DNA of 64,000 nt, taken from positions 620,001 through 684,000 of the forward strand of contig BCHS01000007.1 of assembly GCA_039545275.1 (NCBI GenBank). The letters run 5' to 3'. This document shows positions 9,177 to 22,193 of this stretch, piece by piece (positions within the stretch are counted from its first letter, which is position 1; every line of letters starts with the position of its first letter). The position numbers were made by a program, and so were the translations under genes. The notes under the pieces are model-generated. The model saw only the letters and a list, made by a program, of their open reading frames with translations. It did not search any database and had not been told where the DNA came from. This DNA is from Pseudomicrostroma phylloplanum. Its lineage: Eukaryota > Basidiomycota > Exobasidiomycetes > Microstromatales.

Positions 9177-11922
9177 CTAACCTTGCAAGATCCGCAGTGC
9201 CAATTCTTCGTCTGCCGCCAGGCTGTTGCTTGGCTCAGAGGCGCCCTTTGCGCTCTTGCGGTCAATCTTCGCCTTCTTGGGAGGACGCTGCTGCTGCTGT
9301 CCAGACTGCTTGCGCCCCTTGCCAGTCGCTTGCTCCGCTTCGGGCGGACCGTCGTCGTCTTCATCACCGTTCCCGCCTTCGCTTTCACTGTCCAGCTCAA
9401 AGTCGGGGGTGACGTAGCCGTCTTCCCTGTCGTCCACAGGCGCAAGGACCATTGCACCTCCCTCGCTTCCACCTTCATCATCGCTTCCATCCTTGCCTCT
9501 ATCCCTCTCCTTTTCTCTCCGCTTCTTCTCGCGCCGCTTCTCCTTGACCCTCTCCTTGTCCTCGACGTCTTGCTGCTTGAGCTTCTCTCCCTCTTCTTCG
9601 ACGAAGCGCTTGGCCTGGTCGGCAGCCGAGCCTCCTTGCTGGAAGGCCGCTTCGTCTTGAAGTTCGTATAGCTCGTGTGGTACGCCTTCATCGTCGAAGG
9701 TCAACTTGGTCCCTGCTCCTCGCTTGCCTGCTGAGGCCATGGCCTTCTTGGACTGACCTTGCAGTAGCTTACGTTTCGAGAGGTGATAGCTAGCCTCATC
9801 CGAGTGCTGAGCATCGAGATCGTCCTTCCTTTCGACAGGTGGGGAGTTCGAGGCCTTTCCTGCCTCGTCGTCGCTGCCTTCCAGAGCGTGGTCTTGCCTC
9901 TTGAGAGTGAGGAAGTCGCCGTCGTCGGCACCAGAGTCATCGTCATCGTTGCCGAGCCACGATGTAGAAGCGGCAGCCCCCGCTTCGTCGAAGTTTGTGG
10001 GCTTCTCACTGTCCCCGTCATCGTCACTATCGCTGGAGTCACTATCGGTGTCCGGTGACTCTTGCCTCTCGTCAGATACAAGCTTGGCGTAATGTTCAGA
10101 CAAGACACCTTGGTTCTGCCTTGCGAACATGCGGTCATACTTCGTTTTGACTTTTCCGTCCAGTGTCTGATCTACGGGTCCTTCCAAGGGCGCTGCCTTG
10201 GCTTCGCTTGCAGCCAACTTCTCCAGAGCCCTTGCCTTTGCGTCGGCCTTCTTGCGTGCAGCGCTAGCTTCTTTGACGAATTTGACCTTCGGAGCGCCCG
10301 GTAGACCCAGACTAGCAGCATACTTCTCGAGAGGCAGGGCTAGGACATCGAAGACTTCCTTGTCCTTTTGAAGGTAGACCGAGCGGACGTAGGAAACAAA
10401 GGTCTTTTGTGCCAAATACTTCAGCTCAGGACTCTGGAAGAGGAAGGATTGCAACTGATTTTGAATCGACTGTGTCTTGCTCTCCCTCGGCTTGATGGCA
10501 CCAGCAGTGATGTGCTTCGCTGCGAGACGGGATACCATCGCTTTCTCTTCGCTTGGCAGGAGGAAGAGAAGCGAGTTGCCCTTGGCTTGGTATCGTGCTG
10601 TTCGACCCACTCGATGCACGTAAGTGTCAACGTCCTCGGGCGAGTCAATCTGCAAGACCCAGTCTACAGCAGGAAAGTCCAGACCACGAGCGGCGATATC
10701 GGTGGCAAAGAGAGCAGCGTGAGAGGTCCTTGTGAAGTCGGTGAAGATTTGCAGACGCTTCGCTTGCTTCTGCTTGCCATGCAGAGCCATCAGAGACATA
10801 CCTGGACGCAGCTTGCAGAATGTCTCATGAGCGAACTGGACCTGGCGGCACGATGAGAAGAAGACAAGTAACTTCGACTTCGTATGCGATCGCAGGAAGG
10901 AGAACAGCATGTTGAGCTTTTCCTCGAGTGGGACAACCATATAGTGTTGATCAAGATTCTTCGGCGTGAGACCAGTACCCTCGCCTGATTCTCCTCCTTC
11001 GCCAGCACTCTCCCGGACTGCCACGTACTCGGGATCCTTCAGGCTGAGCCTTGCCAAGTCCTTGACTCGTTTCGTCTGCGTGGCCGAGAACAACAGCGTC
11101 TGCCGATCCTTAGGCAGATTCTCGACGATGGCGTTCAGAGTGTTGGAGAAGCCCATATCCAGGATTCGGTCAGCTTCGTCGAGGACCAGCACTTGAAGAG
11201 TCGAGCAATCAAAGCCGATTGTCTGGTCCATGTGCTGGAGTAGTCGTCCAGGAGTTGCCACAAGGATATTCATCCTCGCCAATCGATCCTTTTCTTGCTT
11301 GAGATCTTTGCCTCCGATGACGAGACCGGCAGAGTACGTATGCGCAGAACCCATCTTGCGTAGCACTTCGAAGATTTGAATGGCGAGCTCCCTGGTCGGA
11401 GAGATGATCAGAGCGCCCAGACCATCATTGGGACCCCACTTGGCCCTGAAGAGCCTTTCCAGAACAGGGATCAGGAAGGCGAGCGTCTTCCCTGAACCTG
11501 TGCGAGCTGCCCCTAGCAAGTCACGCGATCGAAGGGAGAGAGGAAGTGATTTAGACTGTATATCAGTCATCTGAGAGTAGCCAGCCTTCTTCAAGCCTGA
11601 TGTGGAGAGGACGCAAAATGATGGTCAGATATCCGTCCCACTGACTGTCTCTTCGCACCCAGAGAGGAACCTTCTCACCTTGCAATGTCTTTCGACTGAG
11701 AGGCAAGTGATCGAAGCGACTGTAGTCCTTGGGCGGTGTGAATGAAGCAACGCCGCTTTCTAAGTCATCGATCTCTGCCTGCTCAGTGTCTCGCTTCAAT
11801 TTACGGCTGTCCCTCGAGCGCGACTTGGCTACCGCCGGCTTCTTGGAAGAGGAAGCAGTCGCAGGACCTCTATCGCCATCGCCATCCGGCTGTCTCTTCC
11901 TCTTGACAGCTACGGGCGCCAT
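9177..11922 (-). CDS. DBP4: ATP-dependent RNA helicase Dbp4 (DDX10 family)
   Basis: Two exons, 11922-11679 and 11596-9177 (82-bp intron), give 887 residues. The splice completes the Q-motif region (F..LPLSRKTLQ joined to GLKKAGYSQMTDIQ). DEAD-box motifs in order are AARTGSGKT (Walker A, 112-119), PTRELA, TPGRLLQH, DEAD (221-224), SAT (252-254), DIAARGLDFPAVDWV and HRVGRTAR. The middle matches the Dbp4/Hca4 subfamily: GLGALIISPTRELAIQIFEVL, VIGGKDLKQEKDRL, and SPELKYLAQKTFVSYVRSVYLQKDKEVF after the helicase core. The C-terminal third is Asp/Ser/Lys-rich with a coiled, basic stretch (EKRREKKRREKERDR). Dbp4 is a nucleolar helicase of the small-subunit processome that is needed to release U14 snoRNA during 18S rRNA maturation. 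The gene is divergent from TEL1. Confidence 0.95.
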
Positions 11923-12307
11923 CGTGTCAGAGGTACCGACTAAAATGAGACAGGCAGACGCTGTGAGTGAGAAGGCAGGATGCAATGGTAGGAAGGTGTG
12001 ACGTCCCGCCAATAATTTTTTGGCCTGGCGGACTGTTGCGCAAATGCCTGGTCCATCGCGCCGACGGAAAGAGAAAGTTCCGATCCGAGTCTTCCTATGC
12101 TAGACTACACCTACATGGTCTTCCAGGCCTCGAAAGGCTCACACCTAGCTCTACAAATCACATTATCACCCATCGCTCCCAGTCTCGCTCCACAGACCCA
12201 CTCGCCATCTCTCCGAGCCCTGTCAAATGCTGTGCCGGATGGACTTGGCCAGAAACAAGCTTCTATGCCGGTGACTTGGTGTGAGGCAGTCCTCGGTCCT
12301 CTGAACG
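11923..12307. promoter_or_regulatory. Shared divergent promoter of DBP4 and TEL1
   Basis: This 385-bp region separates two divergent start codons and must hold both promoters. No unambiguous TATA box or repeat was seen. Confidence 0.45.
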
Positions 12308-15300
12308 ATGAAACTGGACGACGCTATCCGCTGCCTTCAGCATGACAAGCCTTCAGAAAGAGCAGCGGGGCTGGAGATGTACCGGCAGATCTTCAACAAA
12401 GAGTACTCACTCACCTCGCTGACAGGGGACGACTCGACATGGACGCAGATCTTTCAAGCGCTGTTTCAGTGCGTCTTGACGGAGCTGACAGCTTGTAGCC
12501 GGAAGGGACACTATCGCGACGCTAGCGCTGTCCAGCTGAGCAAGCTCACAGCAGCCTCTCGAACTGTCCGATGGCTCACTGAGAGGGCCTGCCCCCACTT
12601 TCAGCGCAAGACCGCAAAGGCACTCATTGCGCATCTCGGCCAGACCGTCGCACGCAATGGTGAACTCGTTACTCCAATCGCACTTGATTATCTCAAGGCA
12701 TTAAGGGCTGTCCTCGCATATCCCCCGCATCGCAATAGTGTCGACCAGGATCAGTGGACCAAGCTGGCCACGTTGTGCTTCAATGTTGTATTGTCTCGCA
12801 ATACCAAGGAGACGCTGCCTCACGTGAAAACTGACGCTTGGCAAGGATCTGAGGCGTTGGTAGATGAGGATAGCACCCCTCGAGCTCTTGGCTTGGAAGA
12901 CATCGAAGAAATGGGCTGCCTCGAGGAGCTACTGGGCTCATCGCTGGCTCCGTTACATACAGAAGAAAATCTTGGACCTCGTCTACTTGTCCAATACGCC
13001 CTCTTCTTCGCCAGATTCCCTACCGAATCGACTGCCCACTTTCCAGCAGTGGCTGGCCTCAATAAGCTTCTGAAAGAGATCGAGCTCGATCACAGGAGAA
13101 TCATCGACATCTTCATTGCCAAGACTTGGAGAACTCTGTCCACACTCTGGGATTCCAAGAACAAGGCGTTCAAGGAACAACTCATTGTTACCTTCCGCAT
13201 CCTCCTTCCGCATCTCACCGCCGAGGTTCCCACTCCACTCCCTGCCTCCGCGCCTTCTTCAGCCAAAGAGCCAGACAAAACTACGGTCACATCGTTGCTG
13301 GTTTTGCTGCACCGTCAATTGAATGGCGACGCTGACAACCGGTTCAGCGTGGGGCCTCTGCCACTCTCTGCTGTCCAGTTTGCAGATGCTTCACCTCATC
13401 TACCTGGACAGCCTCTACGGTATCGATCCTTTTCTGCAGGGACTGACTTTACGGCTGCCAGTGCAATGTCTTGGGCCACGTTGGAGCTGGCTTCTGATGT
13501 TGTTGCACACCTGAGCGGCGAACGGTATGGCAACGCCCTGCCACACAGTTCAAGGGCTGTCGACTCGGTCGACAGTCGAGAGCAACAGGTAGAGTCAGAG
13601 AATCCGATGCATCGGTCTACTCGTAAGCGGATAGCTTCGACCAGGGTTCAAAGCACACCGGAACCCTTGACGTTGTCCTCTGCGCAAGTATCCGGGATGG
13701 ACCCCTCGTCTTCCACATCACGAAAGCGCCGCAAAGTCGAGACAGCCGTACAGACTGATGCCTTAGAAACGTTGCTCAGTGTTCTCATCATACCTGCAGG
13801 CGGAGCGAACGCGAAGGCACAAGGGAAGAGGCTCTGGAGCCTTCAAGTCCTGGTATTCCTTGTGGTCAGACATTGGTCACAGCTTTCGCCGGAGCAACAA
13901 GACAGGATCTTTCGCAGCACACAAAGCTTGCTTGTCGATCTGGACGATGAGATCCAATGCTGGAGCTTACTTTGTCTTGGCAGCATAGCTGGCGAAAGCT
14001 CTCTGGACGACAGGTGGAGAGAAGGCTGGTCACATACGTGGTCTCTTTGCTGTCGACGTATCAACACGCCCGCTACATCCCGCGAAGCAGCGATGGCAGC
14101 GACGGCCCTTCTGCAAAGCGGCCGGCTTGGGAAAGAGGAATACCTTGCAGAGCTCAACAGCTTCTTCACTGATTTCGATCTATCGTCGCCGCCGTTCCCT
14201 TACGGATCCGTAGCCAACTTCTTGGCCGTAGCGCTCAAGGTCTGCAGCAGCGATGTGGGTCTGGTGAGGAAGCATTTCGAGGAAAAGGTTGCTTGGTGGC
14301 TTACCTCAACGTGGTCACCGACACAAGGCGTCGCGAAAGGTTCTCACTCTCGGGCCAAGCTACCGGACCAGAGCCCTACTTGCACCCTACGGTTGATTGC
14401 TCAGATCTGTCGCCTCAATGAGCCCTCTATAGGGATCTCCGATTGTACAAGAAGCCTCCCAGGCTGTGCAGCAATCGATCAGATCATCTACGAGATGGAG
14501 ACAGCCAGCGTTCGGGCATTCATCTTGGACGCGGTTGTGCGCTCTAGCCAGAGTCAGTCCGTCCAGGCAGTCCGAAACCGCCGAGCTTCCATGCAGACAC
14601 CCGAGTCTCTCCCGCCTACAGAACTCACGCATCAACAATCCGATGGGTATCCGCGCCAGCCTCACAAGCATCAGAAAGGCGCAAGTCCCCTTGAAAAGCG
14701 ACTCTACAACTTCCTAGACAAAGCAGTTTCTGACCTATTGGAGGAGTGGGTCAAACCTCCCGCGGACGCAAGTGCTGAGGGGTCTGCTCTTGTGGATACC
14801 GCGACCGTGGGGCAGACTCGGAAGACGATTGAACTTATTGCAGTTTGCTTGCTATTCCACGCTTCACTCGTCGCCAGCCAGGTCAGTATCGAAAATCGGC
14901 TGGCTTTGAATGCCCATAGGCTCCTACTACAAGTCGCACGCACTCTTGCTGAGCCCAACCGTTGGGCTTTGACAGAGAAAACAAGCCTATCAGCCGCTTT
15001 ACAGGCTATTGTCCAAGGGTCACCCCCAGTGATGGTCTTGGGCATACCAGACCTTCTCGTGGGCATTGTCGAGCCTGGGCGGTGTTCCGGTGTGCGACGA
15101 CAGACGTTGGCCGTATTGGGTGGAACGAATAGGAAGGCTTCGGCTCCAGAAGTGCGTCAGTCACCACTTCTGCAGATACTCTGGAAGATCGCTACCGCAG
15201 AGATGCGTGACGAGATGCTCACAAGGATGCGCACTTGTCTTCATCTATTGTGCGGAAGCGAGGAGGGTGCAGATCAGCTCGGTGACGCACCCAATGACGA

Positions 15301-18300
15301 CGAGGATTGGGGTCGTATCAGGCAAGCAAAGGTAGACAGTGAAACCATGATCAAGCCTGCAGATGATTACGGCGCTGATCGTTTCGCTCTGGCCTCATCA
15401 GCAAACCTCTGTCTCTCTACCCTCATCAACATTCCGCGCTCAGTGACGGAGCAGCCTACGGCTTTCTCAGGGGAGCTAGAGAAGTTGATACTTGAAGATT
15501 CAATGATCGCAATAGACAGGGCCGGGCAAGACATCTTCGAGGCGATCGCGGCAGGGAGCGTAAGTCTCACCTATCGCTCCGCAGCTGCCATCATGATGCG
15601 GTTAGGCGTAGACTATCTTCCAGACTATAGCTTCAAGCAGAGTGAGCATGCGCAACTCCTCGTCTTGCGCTTCCTGGAGGCGACTTTGGAGCTCTGGGGA
15701 GACCCGGACAAGGCAGACACCGACCTGGCAGCAAGAAGCGAAGAATTTTGCACATACTTCGCCCAGTCCCTTCAACGAAGGAGAGGTCTACCCTGGCGGG
15801 CCAGAGTGCAAGCCGTGCACTTCTTTGAGGTCCTCTTGACGTCGAAGGTTGAACGCGACGGCTGGGTTGATGACGGTTCTGCTTTCTGCGCTTCGGAACT
15901 CGCTGCCTTGATATGCGGAATGGCTAAGGACGGGGACATCCGCGTCCGCTTTGCTGTCGCGCCGATGATCGCCAGACTGTTCGAGAGTTGCCCCTCGGGA
16001 GAAGAAGAAGGGCTCCTTGCCCTCGCTACCGAGCAGATGAGCGGTGAGGCCGATCATCTCGAAGGCATGCTGGCTCGCAGCTTGACTTCTGCCAACATTA
16101 TGATTGCTAGCTCTCCGCTCCGGGCTACCGCTCTCTTCTTCTTGCTAGAGCCTTGTCTGCTCAATAGGCTTACCAACACCCATGCACAAGAGTTGCTACG
16201 CATCGTCGCCACCTCCCTTGGCTTTCCATCTACGTCAGATATGTTCATCGTCTTTGCTGCTCAACTCACGTTTGGCCTGGTGGAAAGTGGCTATGATCCC
16301 ACTCGGCTCCCGGCAAAGGTTCTAGGTTATCAGTCGCCTAGACATTGCCTCGAACATACCTTCGTGCCTATTGGTTCGATGATGGCAGCCATGGCAATCG
16401 AGCGCAAGGACGTCTCGAATCAATTCGTGGGACTTGCGCGATCCATAAGGAAGACGGAGGCACAGGGCGTGGCAGAATGCCTGCCCTTTGTCCTGGCGAC
16501 CGAATTTGTCTTCGCAGTCAAGGATCTACAAAGTGATTCAGCCACTGGGTCGTCAGAGCAGGTGGCTGAAATCAACTCGAGCATACGCAGACGATTGGTG
16601 GATGACGGCAAAGCTCTCGTCACAGCAAAAGCCATAGACGTAGCATTGCTCGAGAAGCCCGACCAGATCATGCTCTCTCTCCTGCTACGCTTCTGGGAGA
16701 AGGACGTTGCACCCAGATCAACTTTCATTGGGCAGATCGCAATCGCAGATGAAGAAACAGCAGATGCCTACAAATCTTTGTCACTCGGTGTCCCAGGATC
16801 AGTGCTCGATGTTCCGCCTCACGAACCCATAAGGCCTCACGCATCAGGGCTTGAGATATACCACTCTATCCGAGCTTTGATGGGCTCAATCAAGCGTCGC
16901 CTCGCAATACCTTGCGTCTACCACGTCATTCAACAGATGCTCAGTATCATTTGGAAAGAGCGCCTGGTCAACGATCAGCTGCGACATCTGAGTGCTCTCA
17001 AGCTCTTCGTTGCAATGCACTCGGCAGCTCTTGCTCATAATGACATACTTTTGCGTACACTCCTTCAAGGCGTCTCTGTCCTTATGGGTCAGGTGGATCT
17101 TCTGTACTCGGCTTCAGGTGTAGCACATTGGTGCCTAGAGCAGTGCATGAATCGCACGCAGAACGGGCCTTTGGTCACCACAAGCCTTACTCGCATGGCA
17201 GAGCAAGCTGAGACTTGGTCTCGCAGTGCAAGATCCGACATGGTTGATTTGGGAGACAAGACATTTGAGTGGACGGAAGATCACCTCATCAACTTACTCA
17301 AGTCACAGGCTAGTCACAAATCCGCTTTCGACGCGATGATCGCCTTCCCTCGACAAGTATCTGAGAAACTATCAAATGCAGTGACTGCTTCAGCAGATGA
17401 TGTGCCTGACGGCATTGGCAAAATTCTCAAACTTGAGATCATCTCTACAGCTTTGGAACGCAACGAGAAGGCGCTACTGAACAGTCATGCTCTCGGCCGC
17501 GTTCGCGAAGCGCTTCTTGCCTCAACGAGTGACGAGGAAGTTCTCAAGTTTGCTCGAGCTACTATTTGGGGGCTTTTCTCAAAGCTACCCAATCGTCGTC
17601 TTGGGTCTGCCGATGCAGAAGTTGCGAATGTCTTGGCAGATATCTTGTTCGTTTTAGAGGGCAAGATCAAGACTCCACCGACCGCTGAGGTGCAATCGTA
17701 CGGCGACGAGCGTCACTTTCAGACACTAGAAGGGCTTCTGCGAGGGGCAGAGACCGTCTTTGGTCCCATCAAGGCCTATGTTGCTTTGCAACTCCTAGAG
17801 ATACATCGAGGCGAGGATCTTGGATTGGCGGAATCGACGCTCTCCTGTTTGCGAGCAATCATGACGCTCGATCCCACCTTCACCTTGACCACTAGCCAGT
17901 GGCCGCCATCAAGTGTCGAGGAGCTGGAGCTACTTTCCGCATTTCCATCGAGACCAACGGACTCATGTCAAGACAAGACTTCAGTGAAGGACTTCCTGGC
18001 CGAGACCCGGCCTGCCATAAGCTTCGAAGATTGGATTTGCCAGCTTGCTTCTCACTTATGCAAGAGGCTCGCAGAGACGGAGGCGGACTCATTCTATAGT
18101 CAGGTGCAGCCCTTGATGCTGTCTGTGACTAGCCTCGCGAGGTGCAGCTGTCCCGCTTTGCTACATTCTCTGCTGGCTCTGGAATACGACCGACAAGACA
18201 GCACAGTTGTGAGCTTCAGGACCGAGATCTCGCAATACTTCACAAAGGTGCTGAGCAACTCGCAAGCTGATCCCCTAGCCTGGACGGCTGTCATCACGGC

Positions 18301-21300
18301 TGTGCTATACATGAGGAAGCAGCGTACATCGGACGTGTTGGATGACCCCTTGTCGTCCGACAACTGGTTCGACATCGATTTCCTCCTCCTGGCTCACAGA
18401 TGTATCGGTGCGAAGATGTTCACAACTGCTCTGCTCTTCATCGAACTTGCGATGGAACACCAGCGTGAAGCTTTTGAACGCCAACAAAAGGCCGTTTCTG
18501 AACTCCTATACCAGATCTACAGTAACGTAGAGGATCCGGACAGCTTCTACGGTGTCAAGAATCCTGACTTGAGACTAGCGCTGATCAAGCGTCTTCATCA
18601 CGAGGGCGAATGGCAAAGAGCCTTCGAAATGTATGCCGCCGATCATGAAAGTGTTCCACTAGTCAGCAGGGCGACCTTCGACACAGACCGGAACAATGCT
18701 GACAGAGGTGGTATCGCTTTCGCGCTGCACGAAATGGGCTACAATCGCTTAGCAGCTAGCATGTCCACCGCCTCATCAGATGCCCACGGTACAGACTTCG
18801 AGATCGGGTGGAGGACCGATGACTGGAACCTTCCCCTCATTTCTCAGCCACCTCCTGGACGCAGCGCCGGGGTCTTTGCTGCTCTCCGAGCTCTTCATTG
18901 CGAGCGGGACCCCGTGGCCATCGAAAGAATCATCGAGGATGGATTCGACAATGAGCTTCGGGGGCTGTCCGGCGCCAAGATCGAAGCAGTTGTCGAAGTT
19001 CGTCGCATCATCCGAGACCTCCTGAGCTTGAGGGAAGTCAAGCAGTGGAGGTCGATCATAAGCGGCTCCAAGGATCTAGATGCCGCTCTTGTCAAGGTGA
19101 AAGACTGGCCTGCTCTTCCGGAAGGCTTTGCATTCCCGGACTGCGAGCGTATCCTGACTGTTCGCCAATCGCTTCTTCGGGCTGAGCGGAACGTAGCGCA
19201 AATCGATCAAATCGGTGATCTCATCGACACTTCCGCCCAGAGTGCCTTGCAACTCGAGGGGTCTCTTCTCCTGCGGCTGAGCAAAGCAGCACGAAAGCGG
19301 GACAAGTTTCAGACAGCAATGAACGCAGTGACGATGGCCGATAAGCTCAATTCTCAATTGGCAAAGTCTGCGCAGGTATCGGACTTGTATCCGGAATTTG
19401 CGAGCGTCTTGTGGTCACAAGGAGAGCACGCTATCGCGATGCAAGCACTCCAAGACTGTCTGACGGCCATGCCTACTAAGCCCAAGGATCCTCAAGAACG
19501 AGCCCGGAGGGCCGTTCTGATGGCTCAGCTGGGTCAATGGCGAGCTACTGCCCGTTCCCAGCAGCCACGAGTCATCGACGAAGAGTTCTTCCGCCCAGCA
19601 ATCGCACTGATTGAAAAGCAGAGGAAAGACTGCACTGCAGTCTATCACCAATATGCGCTGTTTGCCGACGAGCAATACCGTGCGCTTCGTAATTCGTCTG
19701 AGACCCGCCAGCTGGAGGCGTTTGTCAGCCATCGGAGGGAGGAGATTCGCCAGCACGAGCTGCAGATGAACAAGTACTCCCCTAACACACCAGAGCACAA
19801 TCAGTTCAGGCATCACCGGAACCAAGCACAGAAGATCTGCAGGCAGGACGAAGCAGTCCTTGAGCAGCACGAAAGGTCCAAGAATGCGTTTCTGCAGCAG
19901 GCATTCAAGATGTACGCCGCTGCCCTAATCCACGCAAACGAGTTTGATGACTCAGCTGTCAAGATGACCTCGCTTTGGTTCGAGAATGCCGACGATGCTG
20001 AGTTCAATGCTGCAACAGCAGAAGCACTTGCCGTCGTGCCGTCGCACAAGTTCTTGAGACTGACACATCAGCTCTCTTCTCGTCTCAGCAAGATATCGGA
20101 GGCGGGAGCTTCGAAGACCGCCGTCGTTTCCTTTCACTCTAATCTGGCCAAGCTCATGACAAGGATGTGCTCTTTCCATCCGTTCCATTGTCTGTATGCT
20201 ATCTTCGCACTCCGCAAAGCTGACGCTGATAAGTCCGGCGCGTCACCGGCAAAATCTTCGAAACGCTCTGGTACACCTCAGTCCTCGCAAAGATCGAGGG
20301 GCGCTGCTGCACATGATCTCTGGAACAAAGTCAAGGCCACCTCACCACACAAGAGTCGCGTTGCTCAGCTCGAGAAGGTCTGCTTCGCTTACGTCGACTG
20401 GGCTGAGCTCGACCTCAAGACCTCTATGCCGTCTCTGTTCACCAAGAATGGTGGTATTGCATCAGGAAAACACAATGTCCCCACTACGATGAGGCATGGG
20501 ATCCACAGCCTGAACAACGTTCAAGCGCCGGTAGCCACTGCTGACATCGCCGTGGATCCCTCGAGCGAGTATCGGAACATTCCCACTATCGCTAGGTACA
20601 GCACGCAATTCGAGACTGCTGGTGGACTGCACCTGCCCAAGATCACCGAGTGTATCGGCAGCGACGGAAAACGGTACAAGCAGCTCTTCAAAGCTCAGGA
20701 CGACCTTCGTCAGGATGCAGTGATGCAACAGGTCTTCACCCTGTTGAATGGTCTTCTCAAGAGCGATCAGAAGACGAGTGAGCGCGAGTTGAAGATCCGC
20801 ACCTACATCGTGCTACCCCTGGGACCACAGTGCGGCCTTCTTGAGTTCGTCGGCAACACGTCGCCCATCGGCAACATCGTTGTTGCAGCGCATGAGAAAT
20901 ATCGCCGAGACGAGCACCTGACCCCTTCCCAGGCCAGGAGCGAGCTAGCTTCCGTGGGCGGCAAATCACCCCAAGAGAAGCTAGAGAGGTACCGCCAGGT
21001 ATGCAAGGAAATGCCACCATGCTTCCGCTTTTACTTCTTTGAGCAGTACAAGGTCCCAACGACCTGGTTCGCAGCAAGGCTCAATTACACTCGAAGTGTG
21101 GCCGCGACGAGTATCATCGGGCACGTGCTGGGTTTGGGCGATCGACATGTCTCTAACATTCTAATCGACCAGGTGACCGGCGAGGTCATTCACATCGACT
21201 TCGGAGTGGCCTTTGAGCAAGGCAAGCTGCTGCCCATACCTGAATCGGTCCCTTTCCGTCTCACCCGCGATATGGTGGACGGCATGGGCCTGTCAGGTGT

Positions 21301-21776
21301 CGAGGGCGTCTACCGTCGCTGCTGCGAAGAGACATTACGCGTCTTGCGCGACGGATCAGACGTGATCAAGACGGTCCTTGAAGTCTTCAAGTACGATCCA
21401 CTCTTTGCCTGGACCTCCAACCCGGTGAAGGTCATTCGCGCTCAACGTGACACGGACGCCAGTGGTGGGGGTCCCTCGGGCACGACGATTGGAAGCGGAA
21501 GTGCGGCTGCGACTGCTGACGAGCAGAATCTTGCTGGGGCCAGAGACACTGCTTCTTTGAGTGCCGAGAGGGCTATCGGATCCGTCATGGGAAAACTCTC
21601 TTCGAGTCTCAGCACGCAGTACACCGTCAATCAGCTCATCCAGACTGCTCAGGACGAGGCGAATCTGAGCGCCATTTTCCATGGTGAGTGTGAGCCAAAA
21701 GTATCAGACTTCGACCTGCCCCCAGTACTGACCCTAGACATCTGTTGCTACTGTAGGTTGGCAGCCCGCTCTGTGA
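12308..21776 (+). CDS. TEL1: Serine/threonine kinase Tel1 (ATM orthologue)
   Basis: One giant exon (12308-21683) and a 20-nt last exon (21757-21776) give 3131 residues, the usual size for Tel1/ATM. The N-terminus carries the TAN motif (CLQHDKPSERAAGLEMYRQIF, residues about 9-29). A long helical-repeat solenoid and FAT region follow. The PI3K-like kinase domain starts near residue 2775 (LPKITECIGSDGKRYKQLFK, then DDLRQDAVMQQVF) with GDRHVSNILID near 2944 and HIDFGVAFEQGKLLPIPE near 2960. The FATC tail (about 3100-3131) is completed only by splicing: AIFH plus GWQPAL and stop, with donor GTGAGT at 21684 and acceptor CTGTAG ending at 21756. Without that splice the frame would run on to 21841 with unrelated residues. 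Tel1 is activated at DNA double-strand breaks by Mre11-Rad50-Xrs2/Nbs1 and also maintains telomeres. DFG and DRH residues are intact. Confidence 0.95.
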
Positions 21777-22193
21777 TTGCGCAGCAAGCGTTCCTTTCTC
21801 CACCACAGTCACCGCTCTTGGCAAGCGGTCACGCGTGTTGACTGGCCATGCGTCTCTCGCACGACAGCTTGGCGCCTTCACGCGCAGCTCTCCCTCCTTT
21901 CTTCCGTTCTCTCCTTAAAAGTGCCCCCTCCACCTGGTCTTCTACGATATGTCTGTCCCGTCCTCGATCTCGAATGTATACCCACGTGTCACACATCATG
22001 CGCGTGCTCACGCCGGAACCGCGAATGCCAGTGCCAGTGAAGAGATCGATGGATATAGAAGCGGTCTGGGAGCGTTAGGAGAGAAAAAAGTACCGGGAAC
22101 AAAGTGGGTTGGTGGTGAATGAAGACGAAGAAGATGAGAGAATTTGGGCTTCTGCTAATTTCGCTCTCCAGCGGGCCCTGCCTCCGCACTCCT
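21777..22193. other. Convergent intergenic region (TEL1 and kinesin 3' flanks)
   Basis: This region lies between two converging genes and should contain both 3' UTRs. No gene was seen. Confidence 0.5.

Noticed and set aside
21777..21841. Read-through C-terminus of the large Tel1 frame
   Set aside because: Splicing at 21684/21757 restores the FATC ending; the read-through residues match nothing in the family.
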